Assembly (NCBI GenBank): GCA_002077065.1
Contig: NAJO01000046.1
Coordinates: forward strand, 270,785-334,784
Reading direction: 5' to 3'
Length of the DNA: 64,000 nucleotides
From: Cryoendolithus antarcticus
Taxonomy: Eukaryota; Ascomycota; Dothideomycetes; Cladosporiales; Cladosporiaceae
The first letter of the stretch is position 1. Each line of letters starts with the position of its first letter. Position numbers and translations under genes: made by a program. Shown one piece after another: positions 20,785 through 32,064 of the stretch. Under the pieces are notes generated by a model. The model searched no databases. It had not been told where the DNA came from and saw only the letters and a program-made list of their open reading frames with translations.

Positions 20785-21870
20785 GGGTTTGTGAGGGTTC
20801 GGGTACGGCCTTGATGAGGTTGGCCATGTGACGACTGATGAAAGCATATGGATGAGCTGAAATGCGTCTGGGATGGGGATGAGAATCTTGTGTGCGGCAC
20901 TACGTGATGACGATTGATGGATGGGGGAGTTTATTGGATTTGAGACACAATCATTACTGAGATACTAGATTGGGCTTAATGAGAGTTAACGGCAGATAGC
21001 ACCTGAATTACGTGCTCATTATCCATCCCTCTCACGAAATCGCGATTGCTGTTTATACCGGTCGCTGGACGCAGCATATCAGCTGTCTGCCAGACCTTTC
21101 GTGCGATGCGCTGCTTGTACGATGCCGTATGCCATATCCTCATCCTCATGCCATGAGCAGGCGGCGAGAACGACCTTGACGCGCTGATCAGCAGACAGAA
21201 CGCGCTTCCGGGAGTGGGAGACAAGCTCGGTGTCGATACCGAATTTAGCGCGGGCTGCCCGAACTCCCTGTAGACAGGCGGGCGGACTGGAGGCAAGGGC
21301 CTCTGTCTAGTCAACATCGACCATCGGCTTTTCATGCGAGGCGATGACCTCGGTACGCGGGATCCAGGCATTCTTGGCGGTCATCGTGGGCTTCCATCGC
21401 TCATTCTTGAGGCCGACGTTGTCACCGAGCGCGAATGAACACTCGCACTCGCTGTCCTTGAAACGGTTCCCGGAGAAGTGGCACCCTTTCGCCTGTGGGA
21501 TGGTGTACTGACAGGAATTCACTGTGCGGCCTCTTTCGGCATCAGATAGTATTGAATCGTCGAGGAACTCTCTTTGTCCGGTCCTGCTTGGAGAGTGTTC
21601 TAAGCAAATAGAGCCCTCTCGTCGGTGAGGTGCTGTACGGAGCCTGATCTACAATTCAGTCGATAGTGCCGTGTAGGAGCTGTCGACTAGTCGGAGAGCG
21701 CATGGTCCCCATCTGGCTTAGACGGCTGTTGAGGGATATGTACCCTTTCGCCTGCGGACTGTTGTGCCGAGAGTGACACACCGTCCAGTCTTTGCTTTGG
21801 CGAGAAAGCTTTCCAATTGTCGGAGAGCAGTTGACATTTACCCCTTTGCCCCAGTCGCACATGATGCGGC
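20785..21870. other. intergenic region with small minus-strand ORFs
   Basis: About 1.1 kb. Minus-strand frames at 21307-21522 and 21656-21943 share the short word PQAKG but lack good starts and have random-looking composition. The second also carries the out-of-frame C-terminal remnant of the neighbouring hydrolase. No gene is called. Confidence 0.4.
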
Positions 21871-22539
21871 TCATGAAAGCCACAATGTCGTCCACCCGGG
21901 CGGCTCGTTGATCCAGTGCCTTCCATCCGGGCATACACACCACTGCACTTGCATGCCACTCGCAACCAGTGTGTCATTGAGCTCCGTGCCAAATCGAATG
22001 TCTATGACCTCGTCATCCTCGGAATGGCACAAAGTAACAGGCGTTTTGACAGCTTGATCGTAAGCTCCCGCTGAAAGCTCGCGCGACACGTCCTTCGGGC
22101 GCGGCAGCCAGCTCGGGAGGCCGATGAAGCCACTTAGTCGCAAATTGCCCGAGAGAAGAGCGTGTATGGCGACCGCACACCCTTGGCTGATACGGCCAAG
22201 GATCACTTTGTCCGCACCGACGAGGGCTGCCTCGGCGGCAACAATATCCTGGATGCGCTTGACTGATGCTGACATGTCCTGCTCCGCTTCTAGTTCGTGA
22301 GGGTCCTCTGTGGTATGCATGTCGAGCCACTGTGACATCTCGCCACTGAAGCGTTTCGAAGGGATTACCTCGGCGGTAGGGAAGACCCATTTGACGCCTG
22401 GAAGAGCCTCGGGAAGTGTGCGTTCGTCTGTCGCCTGACTTTCAAAGAGTTCGGATGCGAACTGCTCGGCGGTACTGTCGCGGCCGTGGAGGAAGATGAT
22501 TGTGTGGGTATGAGGGGCTGTCGGGTGATGGACTTCCAT
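21871..22539 (-). CDS. acyl-protein thioesterase/carboxylesterase-like alpha/beta hydrolase with a late frameshift
   Basis: ATG 22539 (MEVHHPTAPHTHTIIFLHGR) opens a 222-residue hydrolase of the phospholipase/carboxylesterase family, cytosolic enzymes that remove acyl groups from proteins or lysolipids. The oxyanion region FLHGRDS, the nucleophile Ser in LGRISQG, the acid in HSEDDEVI and the His in DGRHW are all present, in the usual order. Two oddities stand out. The nucleophile elbow reads R-x-S-x-G where the family has G-x-S-x-G. The expected ending (VDDIVAFMSRI) is found in another frame just after a GC-rich tract near 21900. The called frame instead ends in WTTLWLS. This is either a natural short C-terminus or an early decay event. 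Confidence 0.7.
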   Translation of the reverse strand: MEVHHPTAPHTHTIIFLHGRDSTAEQFASELFESQATDERTLPEALPGVKWVFPTAEVIPSKRFSGEMSQWLDMHTTEDPHELEAEQDMSASVKRIQDIVAAEAALVGADKVILGRISQGCAVAIHALLSGNLRLSGFIGLPSWLPRPKDVSRELSAGAYDQAVKTPVTLCHSEDDEVIDIRFGTELNDTLVASGMQVQWCVCPDGRHWINEPPGWTTLWLS

Positions 22540-23437
22540 AATGGCGTGGGTGACGGATGCAAGATGTGCATGTCGTTGAAAAGTGACGTCCAGAATGTGG
22601 TGTGGAAAGAGATGTCTTGTAGTGCGCAATAGTATCGGAGGAAATAAGGTTGAGACGACAACAATATGAATCGCTGGAAGAAGAGCTTTGCGCAGGGCTG
22701 ATCTGTGACATGCGGCCAACCAGGCGCGACGTACAGGTCAGCAAGCGCATTAGAATTGGTTCTTGAGGACAGCAGGCACACTGTACCACAGGCTACTACA
22801 ATGCCATGCTCGCGTTCTGCGATCCTCTCCTGCGACCTTTTCGAGCATCTCGATCGGGGTTTTGCGAACCTATAACCCTTGAGACAGAGTCAGTAGTACA
22901 GACGACCATTGCTCTGTAGCACCTCGCAGAGTTGGGCACTCTTGCGTAGATAAGCGCAGAAGCGGTAGAGTAGTACCGTAGTGGGCGACCATGCGAGAAT
23001 GCCTGCTGTCGTTTGTTTGTGTTTTTTCGACTGAACACGAAGCCTGGATTGCCATCCTGTACAAGCAACGGAGTGAGAGGATGAATGTTCGATGATCTTG
23101 GTGCCATCTCGAAGACGACGGGTCAGTGCAGAGGTCACACATCCACTCTTGATGGACTCTGCAGATTGTTATGCTAATGTCATGCATGCCGTGGGTGCCC
23201 TTCTCTGTCTATGCAGCCTCGGAGAGGATAACACTTGAGCACGAGGTAGTGTGTAACGATCCGCAGCTCTCGCCAGCATATTGATTGTCTGTTGTTGTTG
23301 TTGTTGTTGTTGTTGTTGTCGTTGTTGTTGTTGTTGCAGTGCAGTGTACAGACGCCTAAACCGCGACTTCCAGCCACGGAGAGGGATGCGCGAAGCCTGC
23401 CGCATGTGCTTGATCGGTCAATCATGCATGCTCACTG
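22540..23437. other. intergenic region with trinucleotide microsatellite
   Basis: About 900 bp between the hydrolase start and the end of the Zn2Cys6 gene. Apart from the TTG repeat at 23291-23336, nothing is recognised. Confidence 0.5.
23291..23336. repeat. (TTG)n microsatellite
   Basis: About 15 TTG units with one interruption (TCG). It sits between genes. Poly-Leu and poly-Gln ORFs read across it are artefacts. Confidence 0.95.
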
Positions 23438-25298
23438 CTACCTTGGCTTGTCCGTGGCATACGCAGTGAACAGGGACTTTGAACGAGCGCTCCCATCATA
23501 AAGTGGCAGCGTCATCTCCCATGGCTCTACAATCCCCTGATCCTCCGGCGGACTCAAAGTCGTTTCACGCGAGCCGTCACTGCTCGTGACAGCAGCCATG
23601 CCCGGAACTTCCTCTCCCCAATTAATGGCCAGATCAACATCGCTGAAGTCATCAAAGACAAAGCCTGTATTTCTGGTACACATGTACGGCGTGTCGATGC
23701 TCATTGGAGTATCGGTTACGGAGAAGGACCGAAGTGGACGAGCTTTCGGCAAGTGCTCGTACGCAACGTCGGGCTGGCTAAGACCTTTGCTGAAGATATG
23801 CTGTTTGACATGAGCCGCCCAGCGGAGCCATCTGCCGATCTGTCAGTGCGGGTTCTTCGAGTGAACGACTGAGATGAAACATGACTTACTTCAGATTATT
23901 CCGAGCCCGGAAGTGTCCCAATGCGAGACCAAGCGGAAGGAAAATTCCAATGTGCCCTTGTGTGCCAGCGTCGGGCTCGACGAAGCTTGGAAAGCATCGA
24001 CACAAGTCGTAGATGTAGCTAGTCAGCTCTTCGTCGGTCACTGCACCAGCGATGTCTGACGGTGACGATTGATCGAGATTCTGTCGAAGTTCCCGGATCG
24101 CCTTGATCGTTGTTCGGACATGGAACATGGCAATCCAGTACTGCGAGTGTACATAAGCAGGCAGAAAGCCAGTGAAGCGATACGCGGTAGGCATGGTCCA
24201 GTCAGAGATCAGGGAGGCGTAGGTGGAGAATTCATTCACAGTGACTAAAGTGAATGGCTGCAAGCCATGGGAGTGAATACTGTCATGATAGCGATCAAGC
24301 CACTTGCGAAGCTCTGATTCGATGCGTTCGCAGTCCATCATGAGCAGATCGGCGTCGAGCAGGGCCATGGGACCATCGTCGTCCAGCTCATCGAATCGCT
24401 GAAGCAGACCAGGGACTTGGATCGTGACGTCGAAGAGTCCCATACCCCAGTCCTGGCTGGATGCACGAAGTGCAGCTGCTCGCCATTCTGGCGTTGAGTA
24501 CGGATCGGTTGTACGTAGCAGGTACGATCGAGCCAGTGAGCCATGTCTGGAGTTGTAGTACAGTTGCAGGGAGATGTCGCTCTTCAGTGAGTCCGGTCCC
24601 CGACTGAGCAATAGCTGTTCTACGCCCATGACGTGGCCGAACCACCCGGGGCCCTGTGTCTTGATTTTGTCGAAAAATTCGCAGACCATGAGTAGACTGG
24701 CTGCGGCCAGGATGGTGTCATCGTGCACACTGGCGGCTTTCGCGACGGCCTTGGCGAGACCACCGAGCGCCTTGCCATACGACTCGACTGAAGCATTCAG
24801 TAGCCGTTCGTCACGGTGAATGTGACCAATCTGCACAAGAGCCAGCGTATTTAGCCCATCGCGCAGGGCCGGATGATCAGCTGCAACCTCCATCATGTCA
24901 TCCATATACTTGAATTTTAGACTTTGAGATCGTCCCATCTTGGGCATGTAGATGTCCAGGAAAGTCTGATACATCTGATTCTCCTGCAGGATTGGGCTAA
25001 AGATCTCTTGATGAAGTGCGAAGGTAATGGCTGACTTGGTGGTCTTAGGCTTTGCGATCATCCGCCCGTCAAAGCTATCAACCTTCCAGACATCAGACGA
25101 GATCTTGCCGCCATGGCGACTCTTCGCCTTCTGCACGATCAGTGAGGTCTGATCCTCGAACTCTATACCATTTCGTTCTTTGCGGTAGCCTGGACACTCC
25201 ACGCCGTGCGTCTTACACTTCTCGCAACCCGGCCGACCCTCGTCGCATCTGATCTTCCTGCGACGGCAGGTAAAGCAGCCCGAAGACCGTGGAGGCAT
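23438..25298 (-). CDS. Zn2Cys6 fungal transcription factor
   Basis: Two exons, 25298-23890 and 23831-23438, give 600 residues. The binuclear zinc cluster is at the very N-terminus with C8, C11, C18, C25, C28 and C35 in the classic spacing (2-6-6-2-6) and the basic stretch RRRKIRC. A Fungal_trans_2-like helical middle domain follows ([44 protein letters not shown]). The intron (58 nt) is placed after NNLK, restoring [16 protein letters not shown], a segment commonly conserved in this class. The acidic, Ser/Thr-rich C-terminus could be an activation region. It is divergent from the SET gene with 458 bp between starts. Target genes are unknown. Confidence 0.9.
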
Positions 25299-25756
25299 GA
25301 TTATGTTGTTCTATCAGAGGATGCTGCTTACTATTGCAGTAGACATAGTATCAACATGACCCCTGCCTGCTATTGGGGCTCAGCTCGCGTTCATTAGCCA
25401 CATGTGGTGACGTTTACGGGTAAAAGCTTGTTGATCCTGCGGTGCGTACCTTTAGTCAGCCTCTGGTCTTGTTGATGGCGTCCATCTCGTTACCAAACAT
25501 GGAGCGCACACGATGAGGTAAGCTCAGGAGGAGGCGACGAGCACATTGTGCGATGATGATCCGTCGAGAGGCAATATGTTGCCGTTCATAATGTAGTGCT
25601 AGAGCGATAAGGTTAGGTTCTAACGGTTCGCAAGCGGCCCGGTGTTTCCGGCCCACGACTTATGTAAGAGCACAAAACATATGTGAACTAAAAATCGCCG
25701 CAGTCTTAGATTCTCATGCAACCTGCCAGTACCTCGAGTCTCCGACAGTGCTAAGA
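25299..25756. promoter_or_regulatory. divergent promoter region, Zn2Cys6 factor / SET gene
   Basis: 458 bp between two divergent starts; no coding sequence or repeat recognised. Confidence 0.45.
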
Positions 25757-27815
25757 ATGGATGCCGCAGCTACACTCGAGTCCTGGTTCCGCGAGCAGCC
25801 AGCCGCGTACCTGCATCCCGCTATCCATATCTCTCACAACCATGAAGCAGGTGGCCATTGGCGAGCAGATGCAGCGATCGAAGCTGCAACGCGACTCGTC
25901 GTAGTCCCGCACTCGCTCGCGTTCTCTCATCTGAACGCGTTGGTAGATGACGCCTACCCCATCTTCAAGCAACAACGAGTCGCTCTCGGAGTGGAGATCA
26001 CAGGCTTCTTCTACTTAATGTTGCAGTATCTGCATCGAGAGAAGTCTTTCTGGAAGCACTACCTCGATGCTTTACCAAAGCCTGAGGACCAGCATACGAC
26101 GCCGCTCTGGTTCGATGATTCCGTTGATCAGGCTTGGCTAGCAGATACGGATGCTGCCTACACTGCTAGGAAACGACGAGAGGCTTACTTGAAACAGTAT
26201 GACAATGGCATCGCTGTGCTTCGTAAAGCGGGGATTGACACGAGTCCCTTGACCTGGTGAGCATTTCTGTAGCAGGTAAGCAGTCCTTTTGTTTGATACG
26301 TTGTATAGGGATTTTTTCCGTTGGGCTGTCACGATGTACACTTCTCGTTCTTTTTCTTCCCGATCCATAGCTCCCCAAGATAGCAAGTACTGGGCTGCTT
26401 ATAAGACTGGCGCAGGTGGATCTAGACAAGCAGTGCTCCTGGATCTCTCTCACGCATCTGCGGATGATCGAAACTTCTCGATCCTCTTCCCTGTGATCGA
26501 CAGCGCGAACCACACAGTCGATTCGAAGGTGGATTGGACATTCGACCCGGGACGCTTCAGTCTTGCTACTGTAGACTCGATACAAGCTGGTGTAGAGGTC
26601 AATAATAACTATGGTCCAAAGGGCAATGATGAGCTATTGCTAGGCTATGGCTTCTGCATCCCTGACAACCCGAACGACACCGTTATGCTTACACTCAAAG
26701 CCCCGAGGAAAGAGCTGCAGAGTCATCTGCGCTCGTCGCATGCTGGCTACTTCGACGCTTCGAAGCAATGGGACAGTGAAAAGGCGACATTCAAGCTTCG
26801 TCGACTGCCACAGCGACTTGAGCGTCCTCAGGACATTTTTGCTGAGCTACCTCTACCACTACTCGACCTCCTAACCCTCATCATCCGATCTGAACGCGGT
26901 TTACAATTTGAGACAGTACCCGATATCAGGGCCTACTTGATACAACCCGACAGTCCCGCTCGTCAATACCTCCCGTTCATCGCCCGAATGATCGTCACAT
27001 CCCTAGTGCCGAAAATGCAGAAATTACAAGCTCAGACAGCATACTTGCCATCAACGGGACCGCGAAACTTGAGACAGACGCAAGCAGGTATCTATCGCGA
27101 TGGCCAGGTGGAGATTATAATGCAGACCACGCAAGCCCTACGCGGCTATCTTCGCTCGTTGCGGCCTGGCCATGACATCTCTCGCCTCGCGAACGCAGGA
27201 TCCAATGGTACCACGCTGGCACTCCATGATGCCGTTTCGAACTTGGTGACATCGGAGAGAGCCACTCATTCACTGCGATCTGAGTCTGACAGTTTATCTC
27301 GTGCCGACTCTCGGTCCTCTGGTGGTAAGATACTCACACTCGATGAAGTCATCTCCGATTCTGGCCTGCCGGAGAGTGTACTACAGGGGTTCTTGGAGGG
27401 CATCGCATCGAGTGCTAACACAACCAACGTCGCTTATCTCATAGCCGCGGGTTGGGAAGAAGACGTTTGGGTCTTGTTCCTATGCTACACATGGTTGTGG
27501 TCATCTTCGAATACACCTGCGCCCGCCTGGCTAGAGTCATTAGCTGCCGAGAACAATCCTGTTGCGATCATGGATGGTGCCTCTCCGCAAGCGGACGATA
27601 CTGGTGGTCAGGGTAGCTCGGACCTCATGTCAGTGGTACGACAAGCTGCGGCTAGCTCTGGCGAAGACACCATCTGGGGAGACGAGAGGTGGAGTGAAGC
27701 TTTCATCGCAGGATTCGGTGGTAAGGTACTACAGCACCAGGGCTTTGCGATGATGGTCACGAAAGAGGATGGCGAGGAAGAGCAGAGATTGGTAGTGTAT
27801 CTCCATGGCGCTTGA
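25757..27815 (+). CDS. SET-domain protein methyltransferase, Rubisco-LSMT/SETD3-6-like
   Basis: Exons 25757-26256 and 26309-27815 encode 668 residues. This type is a cytosolic or nuclear lysine (or histidine) methyltransferase with a split SET domain and a helical C-terminal substrate-binding domain. The core SET motifs are FPVIDSANH, with the Asn-His pair, and VNNNYGPKGNDELLLGYGF, with the catalytic Tyr. The conserved TW-DF-FRWAV block is recreated exactly by removing the 52-nt intron (GTGAGC donor, TATAG acceptor). ATG 25757 is used because the longer frame begins with GTG. The Ser-rich segment near the C-terminal third is unusual, and substrates cannot be predicted. Confidence 0.85.
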
Positions 27816-28172
27816 AGTGCGCCTGTGCAACTATAAGCGCAGCTGCAATAGCGGGTTCGTCACATGATACGATTGGGAGAGTTGAGGTGGTCTGTCTGCC
27901 GTGAATATGTAAGGGTCTCACAGATACAATGATGTAGCGCTTCGCTGCTGTGAATAAGCTGATACGACCACATGACGCGTTTCAGACTTCTGGAGAAGCG
28001 GAGGTAGATGTCATGGCACCCATCTTCACAGAGGTTGGACGAAGCAGAGGCCACGTGCGCACACCAGTCTCGGGCGTAGGCATACCAGAATTGCAGTTCA
28101 TCTGTGATGTTCGGTAGTGCTGTCGATTTGCGCTGTAAATTTGTTTATCTAATCATCACGACCAGCGCAGCT
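27816..28172. other. convergent 3' region
   Basis: About 360 bp between the stops of the SET gene and the carbonic anhydrase. No gene recognised. Confidence 0.5.
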
Positions 28173-29064
28173 CTACTGCAGCGTGAAGGTCGATGCACGC
28201 GTCTCCTTCCTCGACTCGTCTTCCTTCGTCTCAACATCGTCCAGCAGTCCGGTGTGCAGATTGTAGATCAGTCCATGGACCTGCAGATCGCGCTCCTTCA
28301 TCGCCTCGATCACTACGGGAATGCGCCTCAGCGTGTCGACACCAGCTTGCACATTCAGTCGTGAGAGCGCTGTGCGCTTCTCTTCGGGCTGCGATGTTGT
28401 CAGCGGTCCTCCCCTGGTAAGCCGGGAAACTGGGATCGTCACTCACATCCTCCAACTTCTCCAGCTCCTCGTGATGCTTCTCCCTCAATATCCTCATAGG
28501 CTGCAACCACACATCCAATATCCCCAACTTACTATTCCCCAACGTAGCATTCACGCCACCGCATTTTGTGTGCCCACAAACCACAATATCCTTCACCTTT
28601 ATCGCGCCGACCGCAAACTCAACCACGCTCAGAATACTCGTGTCGGTCGGACTGATGACGTTCGCAATATTGCGGTGCACGAACAGTGCTCCCGGTGCTT
28701 GACCCAAGATAGTGGACTCGGGGACACGGCTATCGGAGCAGCCGATCCAGAGGACTTGGGGGGTTTGGCCTTGGGCTGATTTGCCGAAGAAGTCGGGGTT
28801 GGCTTTTGTGTACTCGGCGGCCCACTCTTTGTTAGAGCTTAGACAGGAGTGGTAGGCTTCATGGCCTTTGTCGAGGGTTGCTGGGGAGGGAGTCGGGTTA
28901 GTTTGGGGAGCTGTTGCGGGTTTGTCGCTGCTGTGCTGGCGCGAGGTATGGAAGGTCCGGTGAAGATGCGGTGCATAGGCGACGAGATGTGCGGGTGGCG
29001 ACCATAGCAGCCGCCTCGCTGAGCGAATGCTACTTGACGCAAGTCCGCCTGCTCTCGCAGCCAT
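28173..29064 (-). CDS. beta-class carbonic anhydrase, mitochondrial
   Basis: Exons 29064-28447 and 28388-28173 give 277 residues. The enzyme interconverts CO2 and bicarbonate. Zinc ligands and the active-site dyad are visible: C109 with the Asp-Arg dyad in CSDSR, and H165 plus C168 in HTKCGG. ATG 29064 begins an Arg/Ser/Ala-rich leader with no acidic residue for about 45 residues (SIRSARRLLWSPPAH, then RTFHTSRQ), a strong mitochondrial presequence. The longer frame upstream begins with TTG. The 58-nt intron (GTGAGT donor, GCAG acceptor) precedes PEEKRTALSRLNVQ and the final strand VHGLIYNLHTGLL, both typical of the family. Confidence 0.93.
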
Positions 29065-29937
29065 ACTGGCGATGATGTCGCGATACTTCTTGCTTGACGG
29101 CAAAGATTGAGAAACGCACAGACATCACTCACCTCCAGCCATCTCTTTCGGATCCTTATTCTCTGGTATTTCGAGTGTCTTGCGTCTCTTGTGTGCACGT
29201 GGAGAAGAAGAGTTATTTAGCTCAGGACCGGACATGTTGAATATGTCTATCGGCAGCTACCCGGCCAATCAGTGTACCTTGCCGAAACGATGTCCATTGG
29301 AAAAGCATTGCTTCGTTGAGGAGCAAGCTTCTCCGTGGCTTATGCCCACTGCCAATGTCGGGCAGGTGCGACCCGACGTCGACAGCAGGTGCGCTTGGAG
29401 ATCGCATATGTACGACGCTATACAGCCGCGTGAATCCGGTCTTCATGGGAGAGCGACTATTTTCTGCAGCATTCATTACATTACCATCAGAGCGATAGAT
29501 CCGTCATCCTGGAAGCTCTTCCCACCGTAGTGGGGCAGATGACACGATGGCGCAGCTATCAGCTATAATTACCTACACTGACTTCAGCTTACATTCATCG
29601 CCTATGAAAGTGACTATATGCACACGACATCGCCTGACACAGTCATCAGCCCTTTCGCGTATCGTGGCAGAGGCATGATACTGTGCTGACTGATAGCACA
29701 AGCATTCTCAAGCACTGTACTAAGACGAGGCTTGCATCCACAGCACCATGCCACATGAGATGATTTAGGGATCCTAGCGGTAGTCCGTAAATCGCTAGAG
29801 TCTGCAGTCAGCCCAGACGGACTTGGGCCAGCGGTCTTGGAACAGAGGCAGAAGACTTCAACAAATTCATCCGGCTGCTCCGTACAGGGATCATCTCTCT
29901 CTCTCTGCCGCGGCCACTCCCTGGCTACGTCGACAAG
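29065..29937. other. intergenic region
   Basis: About 870 bp divergent spacer between the carbonic anhydrase and the DUF7053-like gene. It contains a short CT dinucleotide run near 29893-29905. No other structure recognised. Confidence 0.45.
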
Positions 29938-30429
29938 ATGTGGCGAACGACCTTCTACAACACCGTCACAACCCCAATCCCCTCCGACGTCAAACCAACA
30001 GCAGTCATCAAACGCCTCCAAGACGCCGACTTCATCCTCTCCACATCCCCCTTCCACATCTCCCATCGCCCTCTCCCCTCAACCCCAACCGGCAAAGAGA
30101 ACTACGAAATAACAGACGCCATAGACGTCCTCCCCTTCGGCCTCTGGAAACGCATCGTAGTCTTCTCGGCGTCATTCGAAGACCACGCCAATGGCGTGAA
30201 GAGTCACGTGGAGGCTCCGGCTGGTGTGGTCATTGACGGCGATTATACCGTCAAGGCCGCTGATGGGGCTGGCGGTGGGGAGCAGGGCGCTATGGTTTTG
30301 GAGGAGAAGGTTACGACGAGTGTGAGTGTGTTGTTGAAGTTGTTTGTCCAGGCGAATTTGGTGAGCTCGCATCGGCAGAATCACTTGAAGATCATTGAGA
30401 AGGCTAGGGAGGATGAGATTGGAGCTTGA
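29938..30429 (+). CDS. small conserved fungal protein, DUF7053-like
   Basis: A 163-residue single-exon protein. The pattern YEITDAIDVLPFGLWKRIVVF, followed by a beta strand ending in GV and later APAGV, resembles the fungal DUF7053 family, which looks like a lipid-binding-type (START/SRPBCC) sandwich. That fold assignment is inference. There is no signal peptide or membrane helix. The 5' half is strikingly C-rich and the 3' half G-rich on the coding strand, a strand-composition switch within one short gene. Confidence 0.65.
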   Translation: MWRTTFYNTVTTPIPSDVKPTAVIKRLQDADFILSTSPFHISHRPLPSTPTGKENYEITDAIDVLPFGLWKRIVVFSASFEDHANGVKSHVEAPAGVVIDGDYTVKAADGAGGGEQGAMVLEEKVTTSVSVLLKLFVQANLVSSHRQNHLKIIEKAREDEIGA

Positions 30430-30820
30430 ATCGGAGGGCAGAGTGCTTTGATGCCATTTGCTTTTTTCTGCTGGATTGTTGCGACGATACCACGATACGC
30501 TGCCACACCTTTACCGAGCTTCGGCTCTTCCCCATTATTGTTCAACCACGCGCACGCAGATCTTCGTCGTTATTGTTCAATGCACTGATGACAATTACAA
30601 CTTTGCCACAAAATAAGGCTCTCGACCGATTGAACAAGTTGCTCATGACGTGGTCAGTGGACACTGCAAGCTCAGTAGCTCTTTCCGTTGGAACAAGAGA
30701 AGCTCAGATGAATAAGTCACTTTCAGCAGACTACAAGAGGAGGTGGTAGACAACACCGCTGTCACTCCAAGCCCTAAGCTGATCTTCACTCGCTTTGACT
30801 TGCTCTACTGGCCATAGACT
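30430..30820. other. intergenic region
   Basis: About 390 bp; no gene or repeat recognised. Confidence 0.45.
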
Positions 30821-31718
30821 ATGTCTCGCAACTACTATCGCGGCTTCGAGATACATCGGCTACCGGCGCAAATGGTCATTCCACCGAATGATATGCTTCC
30901 TCTCGATGACGATGTCACCGCTACTGCTCTCTGTGCCCCTCAAACATCACAATGGAACGCAGTCAATTGGGAAGCTACGAATACGGTCAGTGGCCTCTGA
31001 ATTCCGATTACATTGTTCACCAAGATCGCGAGCGAATTGACTGATGCGATGGTAACAGGCCTCTACCGATGTCGAGAGCAGGGATATTGCGGACGAGATT
31101 CCGGTCGTTACTCAAGCAACTCAGGAGGACAATCGCAGCGATAGCGTCGATTCATCAGCCATACATACCTTAGACGGCACGACCACCCCTCTCGCAGCCC
31201 CTCGCCACGCTCTCCCACTCCACCTCATACCTCGTTCCAACCACGGCATTCCAGGAACTCGCACTTCCCACCGCTCTGGAACTCCACAGCCGCCCTTCAA
31301 CCTCTCACCACTTTGCGCCCCGACCCACGCCTTCGCCACCAACACCTTGATTGACCCAAATTACTACTACACCATGGTCCGCCAACATTCTCTCCGCGAC
31401 ACTCCTCGTCCATATTTTTCTGAGCTCTTCGCCCGAAGGAATCACGCGGTGATTCTCGATATCGAGCAAATGCTCGCAGACTTCCATATACAGCTGAAGG
31501 GATGCCATGTCTGGGCTGATGATGCTGCGTTGCGGGATCTGTGGATGAGGCTGAAGCAAGCCGGGAGGGGATTGAATGCGCTGGAGCAGCCTCAGGGGAA
31601 GCCAAGGGAGCGGGTCAGGAGAGATTGGGAGGGCGAGGAAAGTATTGACGACACTGATGGCGAGACTAGTGGCGATAACATTGGCAACAGTGCTGGCGAC
31701 AGCAGTGTAGAGGCGTAA
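30821..31718 (+). CDS. hypothetical two-exon protein
   Basis: Splicing 30821-30985 to 31059-31718 yields a continuous 274-residue frame that no single open frame shows. The 73-nt intron has donor GTCAGT, acceptor AACAG and a possible CTGAT branch. The product begins MSRNYYRGFEIHRLPAQM, has a Ser/Thr/Pro-rich disordered middle, then a helical segment (YFSELFARRNHAVILDIEQM) and an acidic tail with Asp/Ser/Gly repeats. No domain is recognised; composition suggests a nuclear or regulatory protein, but that is a guess. The absence of stops over both exons and exact frame restoration are the evidence that it is real. Confidence 0.6.
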
Positions 31719-32064
31719 GTGGAAAATAAGAGGGCGCTCAGTAGAACTCAGGCAGTAAGGTCAGCATGCATTGGTTGTGTAGTTCAGCTGATGTTATACC
31801 ATAAGCATGCTGCAAACCACACTGATCATCGCATGGACCCATATCCAGGTCTTGTCCTGTACATCTCAACCGAAGCCGTTGCGGCAGCCATACCATGCTC
31901 AAAACCGAACCTCTCCGTTAGGCAGTGGCCACGCATTTCGTGTTCTCGAGACTAAAAATTGTGCATCGCGCGAGTCGCATATGCAACGTACCTGAGCGCT
32001 CGGATGACAACGCACCTTCCAGCCTTATGCTCAAGCATTCTCGCCTCAGCCTCCCCATCCCTCT
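31719..32064. other. convergent 3' region
   Basis: About 345 bp between convergent genes; no feature recognised. Confidence 0.45.

Noticed and set aside
21307..21522. possible small cysteine protein
   Set aside because: Starts with GTG, no signal peptide, and only a five-residue word shared with a neighbour frame.
23281..23501. poly-Leu and poly-Gln/Asn ORFs
   Set aside because: Translations of the TTG microsatellite.
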